Assembly: GCA_903932565.1 (NCBI GenBank)
Contig: CAIZGQ010000513.1
Span: 1 to 13,513 of the forward strand
Reading direction: 5' to 3'
DNA length: 13,513 nt
DNA from: an uncultured Hyphomicrobiales bacterium
Lineage (GTDB): Bacteria > Pseudomonadota > Alphaproteobacteria > Rhizobiales > Beijerinckiaceae
Shown: positions 1 through 7,496 of the stretch, piece after piece
Numbering within the stretch: the first letter of the stretch is position 1
Layout of the letters: every line of letters begins with the position of its first letter
The notes under the pieces: generated by a model
Told to the model about the DNA's origin: nothing
The model's input: the letters and a program-made list of their open reading frames with translations, nothing else
Databases searched by the model: none
Position numbers and translations under genes: made by a program

Positions 1-235
1 CGTCGGCGCAAAATATTCAAATGGCGCGGGCTTCAATGGCTGCTCGGATTAAAAAATGACATCGTGATTGTTCGACGAGATGACGAGTCGAAATCGATCA
101 GTTCTGATGCTGGAAAGCAATCTCAAGTGATCAATCCTCATATTGTTAAACTTGAACATTATGCGTGACGATTGCGTGGGATCGACCGTTGCTTTCGAAA
201 CTTCCCACTGAAATAAGGCCTTAACACGTAAAGGC
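1..235. other. Left-edge stretch with no assignable gene
   Basis: No complete gene is visible here. Plus frame 1 is open from base 1 to a TGA at 166-168 (55 codons). Frame 2 ends at a TAA at 50-52 and frame 3 at a TGA at 57-59. Any of these could be the tail of a gene lying to the left, and none has a recognisable motif, so I do not choose. Bases 60-230 are fairly AT-rich. A short hairpin (GCCTT at 218-222 with AAGGC at 231-235) sits just before the TTGACA element. I see no RNA gene. Confidence 0.5.
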
Positions 236-268
236 TTGACACGGGTCTAACCATTTAGTCAACTAAAT
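236..268 (+). promoter_or_regulatory. Candidate promoter and palindromic operator for the first importer operon
   Basis: A perfect -35 hexamer, TTGACA, lies at 236-241. Seventeen bases later, where a -10 box is expected, the sequence is a poor TCAACT. A perfect palindrome, ATTTAGT-ca-ACTAAAT, spans 253-268 over that position. A repressor bound there would block the promoter. About 50 bases separate it from the GTG start at 317. The TTGACA and the palindrome are seen directly; promoter use and the identity of the binding protein are inferred. The weak -10 suggests either activation or that the true promoter lies elsewhere. Confidence 0.45.
247..262. promoter_or_regulatory. Degenerate RutR-type site before the first importer
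   Basis: CTAACCATTTAGTCAA matches the recalled RutR consensus TTGACCAnnTGGTCAA at 11 of the 14 defined positions. The mismatches are at positions 1, 3 and 11. It overlaps the palindrome at 253-268 and lies just downstream of the TTGACA element. Assuming equal base composition, a match this good is expected about once every two such windows by chance, so position rather than score is what makes it worth listing. The perfect site at 8531-8546 and the 13-of-14 site at 12786-12801 give it context. Confidence 0.3.
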
Positions 269-316
269 TGAAAGCGTTTTCATCAGATCGTGAACTGATC
301 CTCGAAGGAGTTTGAC

Positions 317-1372
317 GTGGTCAAATTTTCGTCAGTGGCGTTTGTTTTTGAGGCAGTGTCGATGCGTGGACGTTTTTGTCATAAATTTCTGTCAAGCGGC
401 CAAATCGCATTGGTCGCAGGGCTTCTGATTTGCGCTGTTTCACCACTCCGTGCTGAGACGATCAAAATGGGGTTTACAGGCTCGCCAACGAGCCTTTCCC
501 TTCCCTTCTTTGTGGCACAGAAGAAGGGGTGGCTGGGCGATCTCGAAGTTGAGGAAGTATATGTCACCGGCGACTCGAATGCCATGCGCATCCTAGTCTC
601 CGGAAATGTTGACATCGCGACCATCGGAGCTGTCAATGTGCTGGCTGCGGTGGAGGCAGGTGCAAAAATCAAAGCGATCGGTTCGTGGCAGCCGATAGCC
701 GATTACAGCCTGGTGATTGCGAATGGCAAAGGCTCAACGATTGCGGACCTTGCGGGAAAGATTATCGCGACATCTGGCCCCGGTGGAATGCCGGATCAAC
801 TGCCGCGAATGTTGATGCGCCGCTATAATGTCGATGAAACGGCATCCCGTTTCATCCAGGTTGGAGGTCATTCTGCCCGATTGCAGGCAGTCGTTGGTGG
901 GCGTGCGGATGCAACCATTATCAATTTTGTGGCAACGTCGATGGGCGCTGGCAGCGTCACTGTTGCAGCGAGCCTTGCGAAAGAATTTCCCAAGCTTGCC
1001 TATGTCTGGAATGTGGTGCGTGAGGAAAGCCTCGCTGATCCGCGGATGATAAAGATTTATCAAAAGCTCACCGATGTGACGGTTCGAGGCGCGCGCTTCA
1101 TCATGGAGAGTCCTGACGAGGCTGCTCAGATCCTCCATGATCGTGTGCCGGATCTTCCTCTTGAGATTTGCAAGCAAACAATTTTGTTGATGAACAAAGA
1201 TAATCTTTGGGGCGTTGATGGAGGTCTTGATCCTGAAATTGCTAAATTCACAGCCGTCATCAACAAAGAGCTTGGCGCTACAAAAACAGAAGTTTCGGCT
1301 GATAGTTTTATCGATACCCGTTTTACTGACAATGCCTTGAAAACCCTTGGCCCAATGAAGCTGGATCGTTGA
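317..1372 (+). CDS. ABC importer substrate-binding protein, NMT1/THI5-like (NitT/TauT type)
   Basis: Periplasmic binding protein that would capture a small organic ligand and deliver it to the permease encoded at 2244-3098. The GTG start at 317 follows a good Shine-Dalgarno (AAGGAG, 305-310) at 6-base spacing. An ATG at 362 (residue 16) would give a more typical signal peptide but has a weaker ribosome site. A hydrophobic stretch (about residues 30-42) ends in SPLRA, with cleavage expected after residue 46. The mature part begins ETIKMGFTGSPTSLSLPFF, typical of the family's first beta strand. Later family features are the run VSGNVDIATIGAVNVLAA and IADLAGKIIATSGPGG. At 351 residues the length is normal. 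Its stop overlaps the possible TTG start of the ATPase gene. Related proteins bind sulfonates, nitrate, pyrimidines or aromatic acids, so the ligand is not assignable. Confidence 0.9.
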   Translation: MVKFSSVAFVFEAVSMRGRFCHKFLSSGQIALVAGLLICAVSPLRAETIKMGFTGSPTSLSLPFFVAQKKGWLGDLEVEEVYVTGDSNAMRILVSGNVDIATIGAVNVLAAVEAGAKIKAIGSWQPIADYSLVIANGKGSTIADLAGKIIATSGPGGMPDQLPRMLMRRYNVDETASRFIQVGGHSARLQAVVGGRADATIINFVATSMGAGSVTVAASLAKEFPKLAYVWNVVREESLADPRMIKIYQKLTDVTVRGARFIMESPDEAAQILHDRVPDLPLEICKQTILLMNKDNLWGVDGGLDPEIAKFTAVINKELGATKTEVSADSFIDTRFTDNALKTLGPMKLDR

Positions 1373-2247
1373 CGCGGATGAAACTGAGCGTCATGGATCC
1401 GGCAGCTACGTCACTCGGTTCAATCGAGATGAAATCCGCCACGCCGGGATCCTCGGGTGACGATTGCATGGTTCGCTTTGATGGTGTCAGCAAGTTTTTT
1501 GAGACACGTGAGCGAGGCGGGCTAGGACATCCCGTAAGAACGGTTGCACTTGACCGTGTTGATGCCGTCATCGGGGCAGGTGAGTTCATTTCGTTATTGG
1601 GTCCAAGTGGCTGCGGCAAGACAACCTTGCTGCGCATGGCCGCTGGACTCATGCAGCCCGATGAGGGCTCAATTAAAATTCAAAACAAGGTTGTGGTTGC
1701 TCCGCGTCGGGATGCATGTCTCGTGTTCCAGAATTTCGGATTGTTGCCATGGCGTTCAGCGCTCGGCAATGTGGAATTCCCCCTCGAGTTGGATGGCATT
1801 GGCGAGGCGCTGCGCCGTGATCGAGCCCGCGAACTCCTTGATCTTGTGGGACTTCAACGTTTCACAGACCATTACCCGCACGAGCTTTCAGGGGGTATGC
1901 AGCAGCGCGTTGCGATCGCGCGGGCTCTGATCCGGAAACCAGTTCTCATTCTCATGGATGAGCCTTTCGGTGCGCTTGACGCTCAGACACGCGAACAATT
2001 GCAGGAGGACTTTCTACGCATTTGGGCCCGAACCGGGACAACTGTCTTGTTTGTCACCCATAGCATTGATGAGGCGCTGCTCCTGTCGGATCGAATTTTC
2101 ATTTTTTCGACAAACCCCGGGCGTGTGAAAGCGATCATGACATCACCGCTTGCCGGTTTGCGCCTTGATTCCGACATGCGTGTTGATCGACGTTTTGGGG
2201 ATTGCCGAGCTGAGTTGCGACGCCTTCTCGCAGGAACACAGACATGA
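1369..2247 (+). CDS. ABC importer ATPase, SsuB/TauB/NrtD type
   Basis: Cytoplasmic ATP-hydrolysing subunit that powers the importer. All motifs are present: Walker A GPSGCGKTT (residues 78-86), Q-loop VFQNFGLLPW with Gln121, signature LSGGMQQR (173-180), Walker B LILMDEP with the D-loop following (193-203), and switch His231 in VTHSIDEA. The LLPW after the Q-loop and the MQQR signature are typical of the taurine/sulfonate/nitrate group. The reading frame starts at a TTG that overlaps the stop of the binding-protein gene. ATG codons at 1378, 1393, 1429 and 1468 are alternatives. The one at 1468 has GGGTGA seven bases upstream and begins MVRFDGVSKFF, the usual start of the ATPase fold, so the first 33 residues may not be translated. 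The gene overlaps the permease gene by ATGA. Confidence 0.93.
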   Translation: MTRMKLSVMDPAATSLGSIEMKSATPGSSGDDCMVRFDGVSKFFETRERGGLGHPVRTVALDRVDAVIGAGEFISLLGPSGCGKTTLLRMAAGLMQPDEGSIKIQNKVVVAPRRDACLVFQNFGLLPWRSALGNVEFPLELDGIGEALRRDRARELLDLVGLQRFTDHYPHELSGGMQQRVAIARALIRKPVLILMDEPFGALDAQTREQLQEDFLRIWARTGTTVLFVTHSIDEALLLSDRIFIFSTNPGRVKAIMTSPLAGLRLDSDMRVDRRFGDCRAELRRLLAGTQT

Positions 2248-3098
2248 GTATCGTGGACTATATCGATCCTCCAAACGGGGAATTGCGTCTGGTCGTCCCG
2301 GTCAAACCGATTCCGACGATAACCAGAATAAGACGGGTTCTGCTAAGCCCCAATTCAATTCGCTGTCTATCCGTGCTTGTGTTTTTCATCGTCTGGGAAT
2401 TTGCCGGGCGTCGAGCCAATCCTTTGTTCATGGCTCCACCAAGCAAGATCTGGATTGCATCGATAGATCTTTGGCATACCGGCCTTTTGCAGCGTGCCAT
2501 TGGTCAGAGTCTCGCGCCATTTTTGATGGGTCTGTTCCTGACAATTGTCATTGGAATCGGAATCGGAATTGCGATCGCGCAGTCGCGGTCGCTTGAATAT
2601 ATTCTTGATCCGTTCATCAATGCGCTGTGTGCCATTCCGCGGATTGCCCTTGTTCCGCTGATCATTCTCTGGGCCGGCCTCGAATTCTGGGGCAAGGTTG
2701 CCATTATGACATCTACAGCCGTGTTCCCGGTCATCATTAATACCTATTCTGGCATTCGCGACGTGCGCGGTTCCATGCTTGAGATTGGCCGTGCTTATTG
2801 TGCAACAGAATTGCAGATCTTCTTTAAGATCACGCTGCCCGCTGCTTTGCCCTTCATCATGGCGGGCGTGCGGCTATCGGTTGGTCTTTGTATTACGGGT
2901 ATCGTTGTCGCCGAGTTTTTTACAGCAATTAGCGGACTCGGCGGAATGATTGTCGAATATTCCAACGTGTTCGCGACCGCAAAGCTATTCGTTCCCATCA
3001 CGATTATTGCCTTTGTCGGTGTGGCGTTTACCGAGGGAGTTCAGTGGCTAGAACGCCGCCTTTCGCGCTGGCGTATCCTGGAGCGTGAGCGTGGGTGA
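2244..3098 (+). CDS. ABC importer permease, SsuC/TauC type
   Basis: Inner-membrane permease of the first importer. After a cytoplasmic N-terminus of about 40 residues there are about six hydrophobic segments, near residues 41-54, 92-112, 126-145, 151-167, 203-223 and 249-265. The ATPase-contacting EAA loop is visible near residues 178-200 as MLEIGRAYCATELQIFFKI followed by TLPAALP. At 284 residues the length is normal. The ATG at 2244 overlaps the ATPase stop as ATGA, with AGGA at 2232-2235, indicating translational coupling. It is the last gene of the operon and is followed by a 224-base gap with a hairpin. The N-terminal tail is somewhat longer than in the second permease of this window. 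Confidence 0.94.
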   Translation: MSIVDYIDPPNGELRLVVPVKPIPTITRIRRVLLSPNSIRCLSVLVFFIVWEFAGRRANPLFMAPPSKIWIASIDLWHTGLLQRAIGQSLAPFLMGLFLTIVIGIGIGIAIAQSRSLEYILDPFINALCAIPRIALVPLIILWAGLEFWGKVAIMTSTAVFPVIINTYSGIRDVRGSMLEIGRAYCATELQIFFKITLPAALPFIMAGVRLSVGLCITGIVVAEFFTAISGLGGMIVEYSNVFATAKLFVPITIIAFVGVAFTEGVQWLERRLSRWRILERERG

Positions 3099-3222
3099 CA
3101 CGTGCCAGAAGCTTCGACAATGATCAGTTCTGGCATTTTATCGGCTGGCGTCTTGGAAGGGCTGTCGGGATATCGTTTGATCTAGCTTCATCCTCGAAGA
3201 TCTCGGACCATTCAGAGCCACG

Positions 3223-3252
3223 CGACACCGACAATCAATCTCGTCGGTGTCG
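3223..3252. terminator. Perfect 10-bp hairpin between convergent genes
   Basis: CGACACCGAC (3223-3232) and GTCGGTGTCG (3243-3252) are exact reverse complements with a 10-base loop. The hairpin lies between the end of the first importer operon and the end of the cupin gene, where a terminator for both strands is expected. No clean run of T follows on either strand (GTTTGGTTGG on the plus side), so it may be a weak or Rho-assisted terminator, or a transcript-stabilising structure. The rest of the 3099-3322 gap shows nothing I recognise. Confidence 0.45.
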
Positions 3253-3322
3253 GTTTGGTTGGAATAAAACCGATGTTTCTCTCGGTCTTTGATGAGCATA
3301 TCAATTTTTATTCTTGGCGCGA

Positions 3323-3850
3323 TTATTCGCGAAGATGCGCGTCACGATTTTTAAATAGCCGCTCATCCGAGTAGCCCATCGCTTCCGGCTTGCCGCGACC
3401 CAACATCACCTGAAAATAGACCGGTTCAAGGCTGTGATTGTCATAACCGTGTATCACCCCCGCTGGGCATGACACACATTCCCAAGGCCCCAGACGCGTT
3501 GTCAGCCGTTTGCCGTCCTCGTCTTCGACAAAGACGTCCAGAAAACCCTGCAAAACAAAGAAACACTCTTCAACTTCATGGGTATGAGGTGCATTTCCCT
3601 GACCGGGCTCCACATACATAATCGAAAGTGTGAAGTTTCCGGCAGGGATCACAGTCGGATCGTTGTGCTTGCCCGATCCGCCAGCACCTATGAACCGATG
3701 CTGCGCTCGTTTCCAACCCTCGATCTTGGCATCCTCGAATGCCGCCCAATCCGCTTTTTTCTCTCTGAATCGTCCAACATACCGTTGCATGATGTCTTCG
3801 AGTGACACGCCGATGAGATCTGGCGAGCGTGGATGGCGCGCAGTAGCCAT
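3323..3850 (-). CDS. Small single-domain cupin protein
   Basis: A cupin of 175 residues, predicted cytoplasmic. Motif 1 is PHTHEVEE followed by CFFVLQG, giving metal ligands His89, His91 and Glu95 and the conserved Gly102. Motif 2 is CPAGVIHGYDN, giving the fourth ligand His134. A bound Fe, Mn, Ni or Zn is therefore likely. Cupins with this arrangement include dioxygenases, decarboxylases, isomerases and non-enzymatic sensors, so the reaction is unknown. I chose the ATG at 3850, which has GGAG ten bases upstream; a GTG at 3871 would add seven residues. It follows the TetR gene by 39 bases on the same strand and is probably the last gene of the hydroxylase operon, which suggests a role with the same substrate. 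Confidence 0.85.
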   Translation of the reverse strand: MATARHPRSPDLIGVSLEDIMQRYVGRFREKKADWAAFEDAKIEGWKRAQHRFIGAGGSGKHNDPTVIPAGNFTLSIMYVEPGQGNAPHTHEVEECFFVLQGFLDVFVEDEDGKRLTTRLGPWECVSCPAGVIHGYDNHSLEPVYFQVMLGRGKPEAMGYSDERLFKNRDAHLRE

Positions 3851-3889
3851 GATGAGTTTACTCCGTTGCACATGGGATCATCTTGAAAT

Positions 3890-4630
3890 TTATATGTCCG
3901 TGTTCATTGCACGGTCAACCGGCGAATTGTTTGATCGCGCCGCGCGCAACGATTGCTTTTTCGCAACAGGGCTTGGCACTTCTTTTTTCGGAGCTTTTTT
4001 TGGATCTGTCTTCGCGCAAAAGATTATCAGCATCTCGGTTATGTGCGCGAGCCAACGCGCACGGCTCTTGTCGGCACCAAGATCAACCCCAAGTGCGATG
4101 CCCAACGTGTATTGGTTTGAGATGTAATGGTAGCAAAGAGAGGCCAGTGTGAGATAGACAGCAGCGGGATCCAGATTGGCACGGAAGACGCCGGTCTCGT
4201 GTCCACGCTCCAAAATGATACGAATGGTCTCCACCAGGGGATTATAGAGTTCGCGCATGCGTTTGGACTGGCGAATGTGTCGACCCATATGGCGATTTTC
4301 TTCATTAATGAGATGAATCGCTTCAGGATTTTTGAGGAAAGCTGTAAATGTGTGCTGGATCAGTTGTTCGAGTGCAACAACCGGGTCACTGGTGCGAATA
4401 GAAAGATCCTGCTGTAATGTTCGCAGATTTTCATACATGCGCTCAAGAACGGCAATGAACAGGCCTTCTTTCGAGCCAAAGCAATAATAAAGCATGTTCT
4501 TGCTGAGTTTGCTGCGTAACGCGATGGCATCCACACGCGCGCCGTCAAAGCCTTTCGCTGCAAACTCACGTTTTGCCTGCTGCAAGATTTTTTCACGGGT
4601 GCGTGCGGGGTCTCGGCTTCGGCTCGCCAT
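3890..4630 (-). CDS. TetR/AcrR-family transcriptional regulator, RutR-like helix
   Basis: DNA-binding repressor or activator controlled by a small ligand. The N-terminal domain is typical: TREKILQQAKREFAAKGFDG (residues 11-30), then a helix-turn-helix ending in SKNMLYYCFGSKEGLFIAVL (43-62). From memory, this resembles the RutR recognition segment (SKTNLLYYFPSKEALYIAVL). The remainder, to about residue 205, is the helical ligand-binding domain. A further tail of about 40 residues is rich in Lys, Ala, Pro and Ser (KTDPKKAPKK and onward), making the protein 246 residues where 190-215 is usual. GGAAG lies seven bases before the ATG. It sits 91 bases after the molybdopterin-subunit gene on the same strand, so it is probably co-transcribed and would be autoregulated if it binds 8531-8546. 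No operator is evident in its own 91-base upstream gap. Confidence 0.92.
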   Translation of the reverse strand: MASRSRDPARTREKILQQAKREFAAKGFDGARVDAIALRSKLSKNMLYYCFGSKEGLFIAVLERMYENLRTLQQDLSIRTSDPVVALEQLIQHTFTAFLKNPEAIHLINEENRHMGRHIRQSKRMRELYNPLVETIRIILERGHETGVFRANLDPAAVYLTLASLCYHYISNQYTLGIALGVDLGADKSRARWLAHITEMLIIFCAKTDPKKAPKKEVPSPVAKKQSLRAARSNNSPVDRAMNTDI

Positions 4631-4721
4631 GACATATCTTCCGTCGTAGAATCTCAGTCGCAGACCGTCGGTTCACCTGCATTCGCAGCGCGTCAGGCGA
4701 AACCGTTTGCGGGGCCCTTGG

Positions 4722-7013
4722 TCACACAATCCGCTTCCGCGCATCGTCGATCAACTTCCAAACGCGCGAGGGTGAGAGTGGAAGTTCCATGGGCTCCACA
4801 CCGAGCGAGGAGAGCGCATTTGCCACGGCATTGGTGATGATGCCGCCCACGGGAATAATCCCACCTTCTCCCGCACCCTTGGCACCAAGCGGGTTGTTGG
4901 GCGAGGGCTTGAGCTCAAGCGTGATCGCACGGATCTTGGGGAAATCGCTGGCTGTTGGCAGCAGGTAGTCGGCGAGTGATCCGGTTTGGAGCTGGCCGTT
5001 CTCGTCATAGATCAGGTGTTCAAGAAACGTCCCACCAAGGCCCTGCACAATGGCGCCAATAGCCTGCCCGTGAAGGGTGAGGGGGTTGATCATCCGGCCG
5101 ACGTCCTCAACCGAAAGATATTCATGGACGCGAACATGGCCTGTGCCGGGGTCCACACTCACATGAGCTGCCTGAGTCCCGTAGGCGTAGGTGTATTTTT
5201 TGTTGAAAAAGCTGGCTTCGACGTCAATGGGCTCAGGGCTCAAACCCGCAAAGGAGACTGAACGATCGCCATGTCTGACCGTCTGCCCGTCGATAAGGAC
5301 CTGCTCTTTTGCGCAGCCCAGAGCAGCGGCGCCAGCCTCGCATATTTTGTCCTTGAGCTTTTCGGCCGCGAGCAAAATAGCAGAGCCGCCCATCACTGTT
5401 GAGCGCGAATGATAAGATCCAAAACCATCCTTTACATGCGACGTTGAGCCATGGAGGACGCGAATTTGATCGAACGGCATTTCCATCGCATCGGCGGTGA
5501 TCTGCGTCATGATTGTCTGCAAGCCTTGGCCCACCGCAGATGATCCGAGATAGACCGTCAACGTGCCATCAAGCTCAAGCACAAGGCGCGCATCTTCCTT
5601 AGGGCCGGCAGCGCCACCTTCGATAAAGCTGCCGATTGCGATGCCGTGGTAGCGCCCATCGATGAGCTTTCCGGCAAGTGCTGACTTCTCCGCCCAGCCA
5701 AACTCTGTCATGCAGAGATCGAAGACCGCGGGGTAATCGCCACTGTCGAGGTCGGTGACGCTTTCATAGGGTGTGATCGTCGCCAGCGGATAGGGCATAT
5801 CTTCGTCACGGACGAGATTTTTGCGACGGATCACAGCCCGGTCCATCCCGAGCTGGCTCGCCGCCAGGTCAATCAAGCGCTCGCGGACGAAATCCGTTTC
5901 AAAACGACCAGGGCCACGGAATGTACCGCTGGGCGTTTTGTTGGTTGTCAGCATGGTTGTTTGCAGATGGATATTTTCGATCTTGTAGGGGCCGGACATG
6001 AATTGCGATATGTTGCGCGGACCAACGGAACCATTGGTCCTTAAATAAGCGCCATTGTCGGAATAGGACATGCCGCGTAGGCCAAGAATGAGTCCGTCCT
6101 TGGAGAGCGCCATTTCAACATTGCACTCGATGTCGCGTGCATGGTTGGCGCACATGAGATGCTCGCGACGGTCCTCGATCCATTTCACAGGGCGCCCGAC
6201 AATGCGGGCGGCGGCGGGAATGAGATAATCCTCCGGGTAGAATTCGCCCCGCGAGCCAAATCCGCCACCAACATCGAGCTCAAACATGTCGATGGCATGT
6301 TCATCAATCTGAAGCGCAGTGGCGAGGATGCGCCGATTGGCCCACGCGACCTTTGCTGCACCCCAGACCTGCATTCGCTGCGTGTCTGCCTGCCATTCGG
6401 CAACAAAACCTCTTGGCTCCATGAACATGGCGGCGTGACGCTGCACCCTGAACGTATCTTTAATGATCAGGTCAGCCTTGGCGAATGCCGCGTCCGCGTT
6501 GCCGCGCACAGCCGTCCACACAAGAGCTTCGTTGCTGCCGTGCCCCTCGAACAGAACACTCTGTGCCGCCTCTGCACTGGCACGGCCGGTGATGGCAGGA
6601 AGGGTCTCGATGTCGAGTTCAATGAGCTCGAGTGCATCCTCCGCAATGGCGGCTGTGTCGGCCACCACGACCGCAACTGGCTCGCCGACATAGCGCACCT
6701 TTTCGAAGGCAAGCATCGGTTGATGAAAGGGCACAAGTTCCGGCAGCGGCTGCAGGCGCAACGGAATGTGCGGCGGTGTTGGTCCCAGATCGCTTGCGAT
6801 TATGACTGCATGCACGCCTTTGAGGGCGCGGGCGCGCTCGATGCCAATGCGTTTGATCCGCCCGTGGGCCTCTGGACTGCGAAAAATAACCGCGTGCAGC
6901 TGGTTTGGTCTCGAAAGATCCGAGATATAGAATCCTTTGCCACGCAGGAAGCGGAGATCTTCGATGCGCTCAACGGGGCGGCCAACAAACGAATTGGGCT
7001 GGCGTAGCGTCAT
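4722..7013 (-). CDS. Molybdopterin (large) subunit of a xanthine-dehydrogenase/CoxL-family hydroxylase
   Basis: Catalytic subunit of a cytoplasmic molybdenum hydroxylase, which inserts water-derived oxygen into a heterocycle, aldehyde or related substrate. The 763 residues fit the CoxL-like form. Visible motifs are GRPVERIEDLRFLRGKGFY at the N-terminus, MEPRGFVAEW (198-207), DVGGGFGSRGEFYPED (247-262), the active-site loop GTFRGPGR (363-370), the cofactor-binding AVGQGLQT (493-500), and GAKGAGEGG (710-718) with the probable catalytic base Glu716. The active-site loop reads FRGPGR rather than the YRCSFR of true form I CO dehydrogenase, so CO oxidation is unlikely. The start overlaps the 2Fe-2S gene stop by ATGA. 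No XdhC/MocA-type cofactor-insertion gene is present nearby. The substrate is not assignable from sequence. Confidence 0.95.
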   Translation of the reverse strand: MTLRQPNSFVGRPVERIEDLRFLRGKGFYISDLSRPNQLHAVIFRSPEAHGRIKRIGIERARALKGVHAVIIASDLGPTPPHIPLRLQPLPELVPFHQPMLAFEKVRYVGEPVAVVVADTAAIAEDALELIELDIETLPAITGRASAEAAQSVLFEGHGSNEALVWTAVRGNADAAFAKADLIIKDTFRVQRHAAMFMEPRGFVAEWQADTQRMQVWGAAKVAWANRRILATALQIDEHAIDMFELDVGGGFGSRGEFYPEDYLIPAAARIVGRPVKWIEDRREHLMCANHARDIECNVEMALSKDGLILGLRGMSYSDNGAYLRTNGSVGPRNISQFMSGPYKIENIHLQTTMLTTNKTPSGTFRGPGRFETDFVRERLIDLAASQLGMDRAVIRRKNLVRDEDMPYPLATITPYESVTDLDSGDYPAVFDLCMTEFGWAEKSALAGKLIDGRYHGIAIGSFIEGGAAGPKEDARLVLELDGTLTVYLGSSAVGQGLQTIMTQITADAMEMPFDQIRVLHGSTSHVKDGFGSYHSRSTVMGGSAILLAAEKLKDKICEAGAAALGCAKEQVLIDGQTVRHGDRSVSFAGLSPEPIDVEASFFNKKYTYAYGTQAAHVSVDPGTGHVRVHEYLSVEDVGRMINPLTLHGQAIGAIVQGLGGTFLEHLIYDENGQLQTGSLADYLLPTASDFPKIRAITLELKPSPNNPLGAKGAGEGGIIPVGGIITNAVANALSSLGVEPMELPLSPSRVWKLIDDARKRIV

Positions 7014-7483
7014 TGCCCGTCCCGCCCATAAGCGCTGCGCGCATCCAGAACAGCTTCAACAATTGAGATATAGCCCGTGCAACGGCAGATGTTACCAGAA
7101 AGGACGTCGCGGACCCGGTCTTCGTCTGCATTCGGTTCATGGGTCAGCAGGGCATGCGCCGTGGTCACCATGCCGGGCGTGCAGAACCCGCATTGCAATG
7201 CATGATGTTTGCGGAACGATGCCTGCAAAGGGGTCAGTGCGTCGTCGTTGGATAGACCCTCGACAGTTGTCACACTGTCGCCATCCGCCTGCACGGCCAG
7301 AATCAGACATGAGCGAACCGCTGCACCATTGACGATCACAGTGCAGGCACCGCAGACGCCGTGCTCGCAGCCCAGATGCGTTCCGGTCAGCCCAAATTCA
7401 TACCGCAAGCAATCAGCGAGAGTCGTCCGCTCCTCAACCTCGGCGGACATGTGTTTTCCATTTACATCAAGTTCGATTTTCAT
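7010..7483 (-). CDS. 2Fe-2S (small) subunit of the molybdenum hydroxylase
   Basis: Electron-transfer subunit with two [2Fe-2S] clusters, passing electrons from the molybdenum centre to FAD. The N-terminal plant-ferredoxin-type cluster uses CEHGVCGAC plus a later Cys (residues 39, 44, 47 and 59). The C-terminal helical cluster uses CGFC (98, 101) and CRC (133, 135). The length of 157 residues is typical. I chose the ATG at 7483 because AGGTG lies six bases upstream; a GTG at 7492 would add three residues. There is no twin-arginine signal, so the complex should be cytoplasmic. The gene lies 13 bases after the FAD-subunit gene and overlaps the large-subunit start. Confidence 0.94.
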   Translation of the reverse strand: MKIELDVNGKHMSAEVEERTTLADCLRYEFGLTGTHLGCEHGVCGACTVIVNGAAVRSCLILAVQADGDSVTTVEGLSNDDALTPLQASFRKHHALQCGFCTPGMVTTAHALLTHEPNADEDRVRDVLSGNICRCTGYISIVEAVLDARSAYGRDGQ

Positions 7484-7496
7484 AAGCGTCACCTGA

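Noticed and set aside
1..168. 3' end of an upstream gene in plus frame 1
   Set aside because: It is open for 55 codons, but the other two plus frames also give plausible short tails ending at 52 and 59, and none has recognisable motifs, so no choice is supported.
3095..3292. A 65-codon plus-strand reading frame whose GTG overlaps the permease stop
   Set aside because: The coupling-like overlap is attractive, but the product has no family resemblance, odd composition, and includes the 3223-3252 hairpin in its sequence; it is more likely intergenic.
6141..7007. A 288-codon plus-strand reading frame opposite the molybdopterin subunit gene
   Set aside because: It is an antisense shadow of a clearly conserved gene in GC-rich sequence; no motifs or ribosome site support it.
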